Shown in pieces: positions 6,723 to 13,468 of a DNA stretch of 17,701 bases. A model generated the notes under the pieces. The model did no database searches, was not told the DNA's origin, and saw only the letters and a program-made list of their open reading frames with translations. Position 1 is the stretch's first letter; every line of letters starts with the position of its first letter. Where the stretch lies: positions 1 to 17,701 of the forward strand of contig CAAECF010000129.1 of the NCBI GenBank assembly GCA_900754275.1, in the 5' to 3' direction. A program made the translations under genes and the position numbers. This DNA comes from an uncultured Collinsella sp. Its GTDB lineage: Bacteria > Actinomycetota > Coriobacteriia > Coriobacteriales > Coriobacteriaceae.

Positions 6723-7146
6723 ATTCAAAATTAGGTAACTGTGTCAAATCAGGAACCCTGAATACAGGAATGACCCCTAAGGCCGAAGGTGCCTTCTGCA
6801 TTGATAATTGAACATCGTTCGCAACTAATAGACGGTCGATGCATTTTGAGCTAATGAAGCGAGGCGAGGCACCTCTTCACCGGTCTTCTACAGATAGTTC
6901 AAGAAGAGGGAGTGGAACTCAAGACCCGGCGGCGGAATCAATACGCATGCAATCATGGGCGGGATCGCGCTCAACGCGGTCAAAGTCGACATATGCAAGG
7001 TCGACATACAGCGGCTCCCTGGGGCGGATCGCAGGTAAAAATAATTCACCGGGGACTAAGCTCAATATTGGCGGTACCATTTCACGGTACTTGGTGGTGC
7101 CTAAGCTAGAAAATTCAAAAAGTGTTTCAGCAATAATATGCTGCAC
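6706..7146 (-). pseudogene. Decayed gene upstream of the retron, family unknown
   Basis: Three minus-strand frames read as broken protein sequence. The first runs from 7146 to the TGA at 6919 (...GELFLPAIRPREPLYVDLAY, then VDFDRVERDPAHDCMRIDSA). The second, near 6926-6880, reads GLEFHSLFLNYL, then a stop, then KTGEEVPRLAS. The third, ending at TGA 6706-6708, reads CIDRLLVANDVQLSMQKAPS...VIPVFRVPDLTQLPNFEF. At least two frameshifts and one stop are needed to join them. I do not recognise the family. It overlaps the end of the surface-protein relic and stops 17 bp before the retron's first inverted repeat. Confidence 0.5.
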
Positions 7147-7918
7147 CTAGAAACACTATTCCCGGAAAAAGCAGTGTAAAGGTAGCAGTAATCCAGTTGT
7201 TGTCGCCGGTTTTGAGAAGAGCTAAAGTTGTCGCGGTGGCAGTCTTGGGCTTGGACGACGTGGCCACCGTGGCCTGGTCGTTGTGATTGTCTTGGGCGCT
7301 GCGTTCGTGGGCTTCGCTACGAGGTCCGTCAACTACCAAGCACCGGGCTGCCCTGCAACATGACCGGCACCGCCAGCAGGCTAGCCCGCCCTGCCACCCA
7401 CGCGCCGCATCCATCGGTCTCCACACAGCCGGTGGCGTGGCCACAACGGGTCCAATCACCACATACGCGGCCACGGCCCCCGGCAGCATCTACCCACCTC
7501 AGCACCAAAGACCCCGCCGGAAGGCACCACAAACCGCGCAGACACAAGCGAGCCGCCCGTGCGCGCAACGCTGCCATCGGCACCGGTCGTATCCAGCCAC
7601 GAGGCATCGACGGTGCAACGTCCAACGCGAACGCCTGTGAAACGTTATCATGCACTGGGGGCTCGTCGCCGTCAGGGTCCCGGTACCGCGAAGTGCCTGG
7701 TTGCCCCACACTTCCATGTCGCATAGCGTGATGACCGCATCGGTCGCATGCGACTATATCACGGAGTTTTGCCCGGTAAACGTCAGCACCATGTCGCCAT
7801 CTGCGCCGATGGCCTCAGCCACGTAGCCGTTAAACTCCAGGTGGTCAGCATCGGTCCAGGCCCATCCGGGGCCCGACACGCTCGGCACGTAGTATGCTTC
7901 CGGCAGGAAAAACGCGAA
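7127..7918 (-). pseudogene. Decayed sortase-anchored cell-surface protein
   Basis: The minus strand reads like a Coriobacterial wall-anchored protein in several frames. It starts with FLPEAYYVPSVSGPGWAWTD, then a run to LTFTGQNSVI, broken by TAG at 7754-7756, then DMEVWGNQALRGTGTLTATS. A frameshift leads to DASWLDTTGADGSVARTGGS and LVSARFVVPSGGVFGAE. The end is Ala/Thr-rich (SSKPKTATATTLALLKTGDN), followed by a hydrophobic segment (ITATFTLLFPGIVFLGAAYY) and TGA at 7127-7129. LLKTGDN is a diverged LPxTG-type sortase signal followed by a membrane anchor, though the usual positive tail is missing. No N-terminal signal peptide remains. The product would once have been attached to the cell wall; it is certainly broken here. 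Confidence 0.7.
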
Positions 7919-7963
7919 TTACCCTCAGCTGCACAGGTTAAGTCGATACCGCTTGTAAATCAA

Positions 7964-7994
7964 GACGCCTTCAACCTAAGCAGTTGAAGGCGTC
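7964..7994 (-). terminator. Strong hairpin, probable terminator
   Basis: A perfect 12-bp stem, GACGCCTTCAAC (7964-7975) with GTTGAAGGCGTC (7983-7994), has a 7-nt loop. Neither side has a long T run, although TTGATTT follows on the minus strand. It lies 194 bp beyond the stop of the DUF1828/1829 gene and upstream of the surface-protein relic, so it could insulate the two. A terminator role is inferred. Confidence 0.5.
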
Positions 7995-8082
7995 ATCTTC
8001 GCGAGCATTATTTATATTGCATTGGTCGTGCTCTGCAACCAAGATCTTCGCGGTAGTCGTTCTTTTGATTTCATTGGTCGCG
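7995..8082 (+). repeat. Imperfect tandem duplication
   Basis: ATCTTCGCG (7995-8003) followed by CATTGGTCGTG (8020-8030) recurs as ATCTTCGCG (8044-8052) followed by CATTGGTCGCG (8072-8082). The pairs are spaced 16 and 19 nt apart, with unrelated sequence between. No function is apparent. The rest of 7919-8188 holds no supported gene. Confidence 0.5.
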
Positions 8083-8188
8083 CCTTACGAACAAAAACTG
8101 AGTAAAGCATACAGACGAATGGAATGAGTAGCAAGGCATGCCTAATTGCCATTCATCAGCTTGCATGAGCATTTCAAAATTAAACCGC

Positions 8189-8965
8189 CTATGCAGCGAG
8201 CATGGGAACATAGGAGTCTTGATCGACGCCCCAAATGATTGGAGTAAGTCCGTAGTTTTTGCAAGCTTCGATAGACTCGGGGGAGACAACACCATCTTTA
8301 GTGTTGGTGGAGTTGAGAAAAACGACTCCTTCGCAATCGTTGCGTGCCGACTTAATGTCTTCCCATCCAAATAATGCATTTTGAATGCCTTGCTTACCAG
8401 GATTATTTACCGTTTTAATAAGGCGCATGGGTCTTCTCTTGTTTTTACCAATTGCATAGTCAAATTTAAACGAAAGTCCGGATCGGCCCTGGAAAGACGG
8501 GCCAGGAACATAAGGGATTTCATTATCAAGCAGCCAATTGCCGACATCTTCAGTGAAGAGGTTTCTCACACTGCTTTGAGATAACAAGAACATATCATCA
8601 ACAGAGGCCATAGCCTGAAGAAGCATATTCATCTTCATAGGAAGGTCAGATCCGGAAGCCGTTATACACAGTTCGCCTTTTTCTTCCTTTACCGAAAAGC
8701 CAGAAAGAATCGAATTGAGCTTATCGATTCGCTGTCCTTTCATGGTGAATCCAGACAATTCAAGATCATTGATGGTTTCACCAAGATCAGAAATGACATA
8801 GCCGCCTGCTGGGTCATCACCCAGATAAACCCGCATGCAATCGTTGTTTCGATTGAGCATGGGGGTGGAGATGCAGACGCCATTACCTTGCTGGACCGGG
8901 ACCATATTTGCCTCTACGAACTTGGCGTATGCGCTGATAAAGCCTCGAGCCTGATCTACGTTCAT
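8189..8965 (-). CDS. DUF1828/DUF1829 domain protein
   Basis: This is a 258-residue protein. The N-terminal half has the DUF1828 pattern: GNGVCISTPMLNRNNDCMRV, then YVISDLGETINDLELSGF, with an MNMLLQAMASVDDM block at about 111-124. The C-terminal half has the DUF1829 pattern: FKFDYAIGKNKRRPMRLIKT, VNNPGKQGIQNALFGWEDIK and GVVFLNSTN. The ATG at 8965 follows a G-rich ribosome site (GGGGG, 6 nt away). The two-domain layout and length are typical of the family. The biochemical role is not known to me; such genes are common in accessory regions beside phage-related or toxin-antitoxin genes. Here no partner gene is adjacent. The codon use is AT-rich compared with the glycogen genes, suggesting acquisition. 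Confidence 0.85.
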   Translation of the reverse strand: MNVDQARGFISAYAKFVEANMVPVQQGNGVCISTPMLNRNNDCMRVYLGDDPAGGYVISDLGETINDLELSGFTMKGQRIDKLNSILSGFSVKEEKGELCITASGSDLPMKMNMLLQAMASVDDMFLLSQSSVRNLFTEDVGNWLLDNEIPYVPGPSFQGRSGLSFKFDYAIGKNKRRPMRLIKTVNNPGKQGIQNALFGWEDIKSARNDCEGVVFLNSTNTKDGVVSPESIEACKNYGLTPIIWGVDQDSYVPMLAA

Positions 8966-9282
8966 CTCACACCCCCAGAGATAGCTCTACTTTAAGCTTG
9001 TCTGTAATATTACAAGTTTCCTGAAATGACCAAAAGAGTGATGCAAAATCGTCGTTCAGAGGTATTTGACGTGCTAAGGGGGTTGTTTTGGGAAGTTGTT
9101 CACGTTGGCGCAGGTTATTGGGGTGCCGGCGGCGGTTAGGGACGTTCCTGTGACCCACATGGAGCAGCGAGCTGCACTGGTAATTGAGTTTGGCTAACAA
9201 ACTATGTACAGATATGGGAAATAAATTGTGCAACTTTTTGTTGGTGTTGGTGTGGGTTTGCGGCACGAGGTGTTTTGGCATG
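8966..9282. other. Gap without a supported gene
   Basis: Minus-strand frames here lack a ribosome site and family resemblance. The promoter of the DUF1828/1829 gene should lie next to 8966, but I could not identify boxes with confidence. Confidence 0.4.
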
Positions 9283-9313
9283 AAAAAAGGCCTTCGGTAT
9301 TCCGAAGGCCTTT
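9283..9313 (-). terminator. Intrinsic terminator of the right tRNA-Ala
   Basis: On the minus strand AAAGGCCTTCGG (9313-9302) pairs perfectly with CCGAAGGCCTTT (9297-9286) across a 4-nt loop. The T-rich 3' end extends to 9283, giving six T residues. It begins 10 nt after the encoded CCA of tRNA-Ala. Confidence 0.95.
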
Positions 9314-9323
9314 GGATTCACGA

Positions 9324-9399
9324 TGGTGGAGACGAGGGGGATCGAACCCCTGACCTCTTGACTGCCAGTCAAGCGCTCTCCCAGCTGAGCTACGCCCCC
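9324..9399 (-). tRNA. tRNA-Ala(GGC), right copy, complete
   Basis: The minus strand folds as a 76-nt tRNA with encoded CCA. The acceptor GGGGGCG/CGTCTCC includes the G3-U70 wobble pair, the alanine identity element. The D stem is GCTC/GAGC, the anticodon stem CTTGA/TCAAG encloses CTGGCAG (anticodon GGC at 9364-9366), and the T arm is AGGGG-TTCGATC-CCCCT. The discriminator is A. Its 5' 53 bases are identical to positions 1-53. Confidence 0.97.
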
Positions 9400-9412
9400 G
9401 TGACGAGGAGAT

Positions 9413-9441
9413 ACTATAGGGGAAGTTGACGCGGCGTGCAA
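9413..9441 (-). promoter_or_regulatory. Promoter of the right tRNA-Ala copy
   Basis: On the minus strand TTGCAC (9436-9441), a 17-nt spacer and TATAGT (9413-9418) lie 13 nt before the tRNA 5' end. The box sequences and spacing match those of the left copy. Confidence 0.75.
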
Positions 9442-9469
9442 GGACTTTTTTGAGTCAGACTTTAAATGC

Positions 9470-10111
9470 CTATTGATATAGGAAAGCGATGGCGGTGCCG
9501 GTGCGGACTTGGATCGTGGCTGTTGACCTGACGACGTTGCTGATGCCCGTGTCGGCCAACAGGCCCAGGGGGCTGTGGTCTAGCTCCCATTCTAGGCCGT
9601 GTTCGCTTACCTTGGTGTTGGGGGCAATTGCGATGATGGAGAACGTCTTGCCCTCGGCGCCTTCGATGGTCCACGACTCGCCTGCGCGAAGGATGCGGGA
9701 AACCACCTTGTCCTCGGCAATCCAGACTGGAGCGTCATCGTAGCCTGCGAGCAGGCCCAGTACGGAAAGCGCCATATCCGGGCGGCCGCCCGTGGCGCAG
9801 GTCGCAACCACTTCGGCACCCGGCCAGCGGCGTCGGACGGAATCGAGCGCCAGCGCCAGGTCGGTATAGTCCTTGTACGGGTCGTGGCGCTCAACTTCAA
9901 AGTCGGTGGCGGCATCGACCAGCGCGCGGCCTGCGTCGCTCACCGTGTCGGCATCCCCCACATATACGTCGCAGCTCAAACCGGCACCCAGCAGAGCATC
10001 CAGGCCGCGGTCCACAGCGATGACGTGGTCGCACTCCCCTGCTAGCCTACGCAACAGATCCGCGCTCGCCACCACGGGCGAGCCGCAGACCACTAATACC
10101 TTACAAACCAC
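9470..10111 (-). CDS. thiN: Thiamine pyrophosphokinase
   Basis: This 213-residue enzyme would transfer pyrophosphate from ATP to thiamine, giving thiamine diphosphate in the cytoplasm. Family motifs visible: VIAVDRGLDALLGAGLSCDV followed by GDADTVS (substrate and metal site), YKDYTDLALALD (the conserved D-x-T-D segment), and CATGGRPDMALSVLGLL (GGR-x-D; the usual His after Asp is Met here). The C-terminal half forms the beta-rich domain (SIIAIAPNTKVSEHGLEWEL, then GISNVV). The GTG start at 10111 lies 9 nt after the stop of the upstream phosphatase gene, with GAGGG just ahead. This suggests translational coupling and a two-gene operon read leftwards. The length is normal for the family. Confidence 0.9.
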   Translation of the reverse strand: MVCKVLVVCGSPVVASADLLRRLAGECDHVIAVDRGLDALLGAGLSCDVYVGDADTVSDAGRALVDAATDFEVERHDPYKDYTDLALALDSVRRRWPGAEVVATCATGGRPDMALSVLGLLAGYDDAPVWIAEDKVVSRILRAGESWTIEGAEGKTFSIIAIAPNTKVSEHGLEWELDHSPLGLLADTGISNVVRSTATIQVRTGTAIAFLYQ

Positions 10112-10120
10112 AGCCCTCGC

Positions 10121-10810
10121 CTATCCCTCAAACGCCAGCACGTGATCCAGATCCAGGTCCTTATAGCTGTCGATAAAGAAATCGCAGTTGGCGCGTACGT
10201 CGTCGCGCTTCATGCGGCCGTGCGGGTCATAAATACCCACACGCTTAAAGCCAGCGACCCCAGAGCTCTTAAGCCCAAAGACGGCATCCTCAAACACCCA
10301 GGCGCGCTCAAACTTGTGCCCATGGCGCTCCTCCAGACGGCGCAGAGCCAGCTCGTACACATCGGGGAACTGTTTGGAGCGTCCTGCCTCACCCGTCGTG
10401 GTAACAAACTCCATGTACGCGTCGAGCCCGGCTCCCGCAAGCGCAGATTTAACCAGCTCGGCTGGCGTGGACGTGGCAACGCACATGGCAATGCCCGCCG
10501 CCTTCGCCTGCTCCAAAAATGCCAGGAGCCCCTTGCGCGGCGGCACCTTGGAGTAGCCATCGATCAGGATGTCGCTCAGCTCGCGATACAGCTCTTCGCC
10601 ATTCGCGCCAATGTCCCAGGTGTCGTGGTAGGCCTGGCACTCGTCCTCGAGCGACAAATGCTCAAACTGGGCAAAATCGTCGACCGTTACGTCAACTCCG
10701 TGGCGGTGCAATAACTCGGGCTGGGCATAGGCCCAAACGGGGGTGCTATTAACCAGCGTGCCGTCGCAATCGAAAATAAAAGCAACATTGGGAGCGGCGG
10801 TCTGGAACAT
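10121..10810 (-). CDS. HAD-family phosphatase (beta-phosphoglucomutase/PGP-like)
   Basis: This is a 229-residue protein of HAD subfamily IA. Motif I is FIFDCDGTLVNS with D14 as nucleophile and D16 as general acid. Motif II is CVATSTPAE, motif III the Lys in GRSKQFPDVY, and motif IV WVFEDAVFGLKSS. An alpha-helical cap (about 20-90) fits substrates such as sugar phosphates or phosphoglycolate. I prefer the ATG at 10810 because AAAGG lies 7 nt upstream; a TTG start at 10831 would add seven residues without a good ribosome site. It is the first gene of the unit with thiamine pyrophosphokinase. The substrate cannot be told from sequence; dephosphorylation of a thiamine-pathway intermediate is possible given its partner. 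Its promoter region holds the GGTAAAAC sites. Confidence 0.85.
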   Translation of the reverse strand: MFQTAAPNVAFIFDCDGTLVNSTPVWAYAQPELLHRHGVDVTVDDFAQFEHLSLEDECQAYHDTWDIGANGEELYRELSDILIDGYSKVPPRKGLLAFLEQAKAAGIAMCVATSTPAELVKSALAGAGLDAYMEFVTTTGEAGRSKQFPDVYELALRRLEERHGHKFERAWVFEDAVFGLKSSGVAGFKRVGIYDPHGRMKRDDVRANCDFFIDSYKDLDLDHVLAFEG

Positions 10811-10831
10811 ATACGTACCTTTCGATGTCAA

Positions 10832-10922
10832 ATGGTAAACAACCTGCTAAAAACGTTTTACCAAACGTTAATCTTAATAGTTTAGAAACTCTATTTGGTA
10901 AAACTGTCAAGAGTTTTACCAT
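10832..10922 (-). promoter_or_regulatory. Operator cluster and promoter of the HAD-thiN unit
   Basis: Four copies of a GTTTTACC/GGTAAAAC core alternate in orientation: ATGGTAAAC (10832-10840), GTTTTACCAAAC (10855-10866), TTTGGTAAAAC (10894-10904) and GTTTTACCAT (10913-10922). The last two form an 8-bp inverted repeat with an 8-nt spacer, and this spacer contains a perfect minus-strand -35 box TTGACA (10905-10910). A candidate -10 box TCTAAA (10881-10886) sits 18 nt away. A dimeric repressor bound there would cover the promoter. The regulator is not encoded in this window. Confidence 0.6.
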
Positions 10923-11031
10923 CGCAATTCTGCCAGTGGTCTAAACATGGCGCTTACCGATTAAACGCCGCCCAAAAACCACTTTCCTTCATAAAAGTAA
11001 CGTACAGGTGTTATCGTAGTTTCTGCCGAAA

Positions 11032-11057
11032 GTTCCACCGAGCACGCGAGGTGGAAC
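11032..11057 (+). promoter_or_regulatory. Inverted repeat in the glgB leader
   Basis: GTTCCACC (11032-11039) and GGTGGAAC (11050-11057) form a perfect 8-bp stem with a 10-nt loop, about 100 nt before the glgB start. There is no T run, so it is not an ordinary terminator. It could be an operator or an mRNA leader hairpin. I found no convincing promoter boxes for glgB in 10923-11157. Confidence 0.45.
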
Positions 11058-11157
11058 GAATCATAGAACTATCGCCGTCCCTTCGATTCGTGCAGCCTTG
11101 GACCTTTCGCATCTAGTCACCAAGGCAACACGCTGCCGCGTCATGATGGGATCAAAC

Positions 11158-13374
11158 GTGAGCGATACAAAGCTAAAGCCAACGGCTAAAAAGCCCGCAA
11201 CCCGTAAAGCCGCCCCGCACGCACCGGAGCTCACCAAGGACGATGTCTATCTATTTGGCATCGGCACGTGGGAGCGCAGCTGGGAAAAGATGGGCGCGCA
11301 CCCCGACACGCAGAACCGTACGCGCGGCTGGCGCTTTTGCGTTTGGGCGCCCGATGTAAAGAGCGTGCATGTCATTGGCGAATTTAACGACTGGGATGAA
11401 GAAGCCAACCCTCTGGTGCCCGTGCATACGAGCGCTATTTGGGAAGGCTTTATTCCTGGCGCCGAGCAGGGCCAGCTCTATAAGTACCTCATCGAGACCA
11501 ACGAGGGCGAAAAGCTCTACAAGGCCGATCCATACGCCTTTAAGGCTGAGTGCCCTCCGGGTACCGCCAGCGTGCTGTGGACCCTCGATGGCTATAAGTG
11601 GAACGACGCCGCGTGGCTCAAGCGGCGCGCCGGCCACAACCACATGTCGCAGCCGCTGAACATCTACGAGGTGCATATTGGCTCGTGGAAGCGCCACGGC
11701 GACGCGCCGCAGGGCGAGCCGGACGAGTACGGCAACTATCCCGGCCCCATGGATCCCTTCCCCGCGCAGCGCGGCGAGTTTTACACCTACGACGACCTGT
11801 CGGTGGAGCTCGTGGACTACGTGCGCGACATGGGCTACACGCATATCGAGGTCATGCCGCTCATGGAGCATCCCTTCGACGGCTCCTGGGGATACCAGAC
11901 GACCGGCTACTATGCCGCCACGTCGCGCTATGGCGACCCGCAGCAGCTCATGCACTTTATCGATGCGTGCCACGAGGCAGGCATCGGCGTGATCATGGAC
12001 TGGGTGCCCGGCGGTTTTTGTGCCGACTCCCACGGCCTTGCTACCTTTAACGGCCATATGCTGTTTGAGCACGAGATTCACCCCAACTGGGGCACACACA
12101 AGTTCGACTTCGCCCGTGGCGAGGTCCGCTCCTTCCTGGTTTCCAACGTGCTGTACTGGCTCGAGAACTTCCACGTTGACGGCATTCGTATGGACGGCGT
12201 GTCCAGTATGCTGTACCTCAACTTTGGCATCGACGATCCAGGGCAAAAGAAGTTCAACAAGTACGGTACCGAGGAGGACCTGGACGCCAGCGCATTTATC
12301 CGCCAGGTCAACTGCGCCGTGGAGGCACACTACCCCGACGTGATGATGATGGCCGAGGAGTCCACCGCGTGGCCGCTCGTGACCTATCCGCCGCAGGACG
12401 GCGGCCTGGGCTTCCACTACAAGTGGGACATGGGCTGGATGAACGACACCCTGCACTACATGCAGACCGATTTTCCGTGGCGCCCCGGCAACCACGGGCT
12501 GCTCACGTTCTCCATCATGTACGCCTTTACCGAGAACTTTATCTGCCCGCTGAGCCACGACGAAGTCGTGCACGGCAAGTGCTCGCTGATCGGCCGCATG
12601 CCGGGCGACTGGTGGCGCCAGTTTGCCGGCCTGCGCACGTTGGCTTTCTACCAAATGACGCACCCCGGTGCCAAGCTCAACTTTATGGGCAACGAGATCG
12701 GCCAGTTTATTGAGTGGCGCTACTACGAGTCCATTCAGTGGTTCCTGACCGAGCAGTACGAGACCCACCGTCATCATCAGGCGTTTATCAAGGCGCTCAA
12801 CCACCTGTACACTGCCGAGCCCGCCCTGTACGAGCGCGGCTATACCGACGACGGCTTTACCTGGATCGACGCGGACAACTCCAAGCAGTCCATCGTGAGC
12901 TTTGTGCGTCAGGGCGAGGATGTCGACGACGACCTGGTGATCCTGATCAACTTTGACCCCGCGAGCTACGAGAGCTTCCGCGTGGGCGTGCCGCGCGAGG
13001 GTGACTGGGAAGTCATCTTCGATTCCGACCGTCCCGAGTTCGGTGGCAGCGGATTCGCCGGTGAGGAGCCCTACACCTGCTCGAGCGAGCCCTATCCCTG
13101 GAACGGGCAGATGGACTCCATTGAGATTAAGGTGCCCGGCCTGGCTGGCGTGGTGCTTAAGCGCCGCGGTCCCAGCAGCTATAAGCCGCCCGTGGTCGAG
13201 GAACCCAAGGCTGAGCCCAAAAAGCGTGCGTCTTCGGTGAAGCCCAAGGCGAAGGCTGCCAAGCCCGCTGCCAAGGCTTCGGCCAAGTCCACCACGGCCA
13301 AAAAGGCAGCCACCAAAAAGGCCGCTCCCAAGGCTAAGGCAGCTGCCGCTAAGGCTCCTGCTAAGAAAGCGTAA
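11158..13374 (+). CDS. glgB: 1,4-alpha-glucan branching enzyme
   Basis: This enzyme cuts alpha-1,4 glucan chains and rejoins them as alpha-1,6 branches during glycogen synthesis. With the GTG at 11158 it has 738 residues. ATG codons at 11143/11146 are alternatives without a clear ribosome site, and the weak GGGA ahead of the GTG leaves the start open. An N-terminal CBM48-like domain (RFCVWAPDVKSVHVIGEFND) precedes the GH13 barrel. Active-site blocks are DGIRMDGVSS (nucleophile D346), MMAEESTAWP (acid E400) and LSHDEVVHGK (D468), followed by a GH13 C-terminal all-beta domain. The last ~57 residues (13204-13371) are a Lys/Ala/Pro-rich, histone-H1-like tail unusual for GlgB, and a shorter basic stretch (KPTAKKPATRKAA) opens the protein. 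It is the first gene of a glgB-glgP-glgC-glgD series. Confidence 0.95.
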   Translation: MSDTKLKPTAKKPATRKAAPHAPELTKDDVYLFGIGTWERSWEKMGAHPDTQNRTRGWRFCVWAPDVKSVHVIGEFNDWDEEANPLVPVHTSAIWEGFIPGAEQGQLYKYLIETNEGEKLYKADPYAFKAECPPGTASVLWTLDGYKWNDAAWLKRRAGHNHMSQPLNIYEVHIGSWKRHGDAPQGEPDEYGNYPGPMDPFPAQRGEFYTYDDLSVELVDYVRDMGYTHIEVMPLMEHPFDGSWGYQTTGYYAATSRYGDPQQLMHFIDACHEAGIGVIMDWVPGGFCADSHGLATFNGHMLFEHEIHPNWGTHKFDFARGEVRSFLVSNVLYWLENFHVDGIRMDGVSSMLYLNFGIDDPGQKKFNKYGTEEDLDASAFIRQVNCAVEAHYPDVMMMAEESTAWPLVTYPPQDGGLGFHYKWDMGWMNDTLHYMQTDFPWRPGNHGLLTFSIMYAFTENFICPLSHDEVVHGKCSLIGRMPGDWWRQFAGLRTLAFYQMTHPGAKLNFMGNEIGQFIEWRYYESIQWFLTEQYETHRHHQAFIKALNHLYTAEPALYERGYTDDGFTWIDADNSKQSIVSFVRQGEDVDDDLVILINFDPASYESFRVGVPREGDWEVIFDSDRPEFGGSGFAGEEPYTCSSEPYPWNGQMDSIEIKVPGLAGVVLKRRGPSSYKPPVVEEPKAEPKKRASSVKPKAKAAKPAAKASAKSTTAKKAATKKAAPKAKAAAAKAPAKKA

Positions 13375-13432
13375 CAAAGGCGTTACCACTGTAATTACCC
13401 GCCCCGCGGGGGCGTAGGATACATGTCATAAC

Positions 13433-13467
13433 CGTTCCGGGAGAAACATCCCCGGGGGAAAGGAACG
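13433..13467 (+). promoter_or_regulatory. Leader hairpin covering the glgP ribosome binding site
   Basis: CGTTCC (13433-13438) pairs with GGAACG (13462-13467), which overlaps the glgP Shine-Dalgarno sequence AAAGGAA. Inside, CCGGG can pair with CCCGG. Folding would hide the ribosome site, so translation of glgP could depend on leader structure. A separate GCCCC-GCG-GGGGC hairpin lies upstream at about 13401-13413 and has no T run. Confidence 0.4.
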
Positions 13468-13468
13468 T

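Noticed and set aside
7228..7731. Overlapping GC-rich plus-strand frames (up to 167 codons)
   Set aside because: They are antisense to the decayed surface-protein gene, whose minus-strand frames give recognisable sequence including a sortase-like end.
8071..8379. Minus-strand frame of 102 codons
   Set aside because: Mostly overlaps the DUF1828/1829 gene in another frame and lacks family resemblance.
8967..9281. Minus-strand frame of 104 codons between the DUF1828/1829 gene and tRNA-Ala
   Set aside because: No ribosome site, Asn/His/Pro-rich translation, and it overlaps the tail of the tRNA terminator region.
11251..13389. Long minus-strand open frame of 712 codons opposite glgB
   Set aside because: It is the antisense of a recognised GH13 gene with strong GC bias at third positions; its translation is low-complexity (His, Val, Gly, Leu) and resembles no family.
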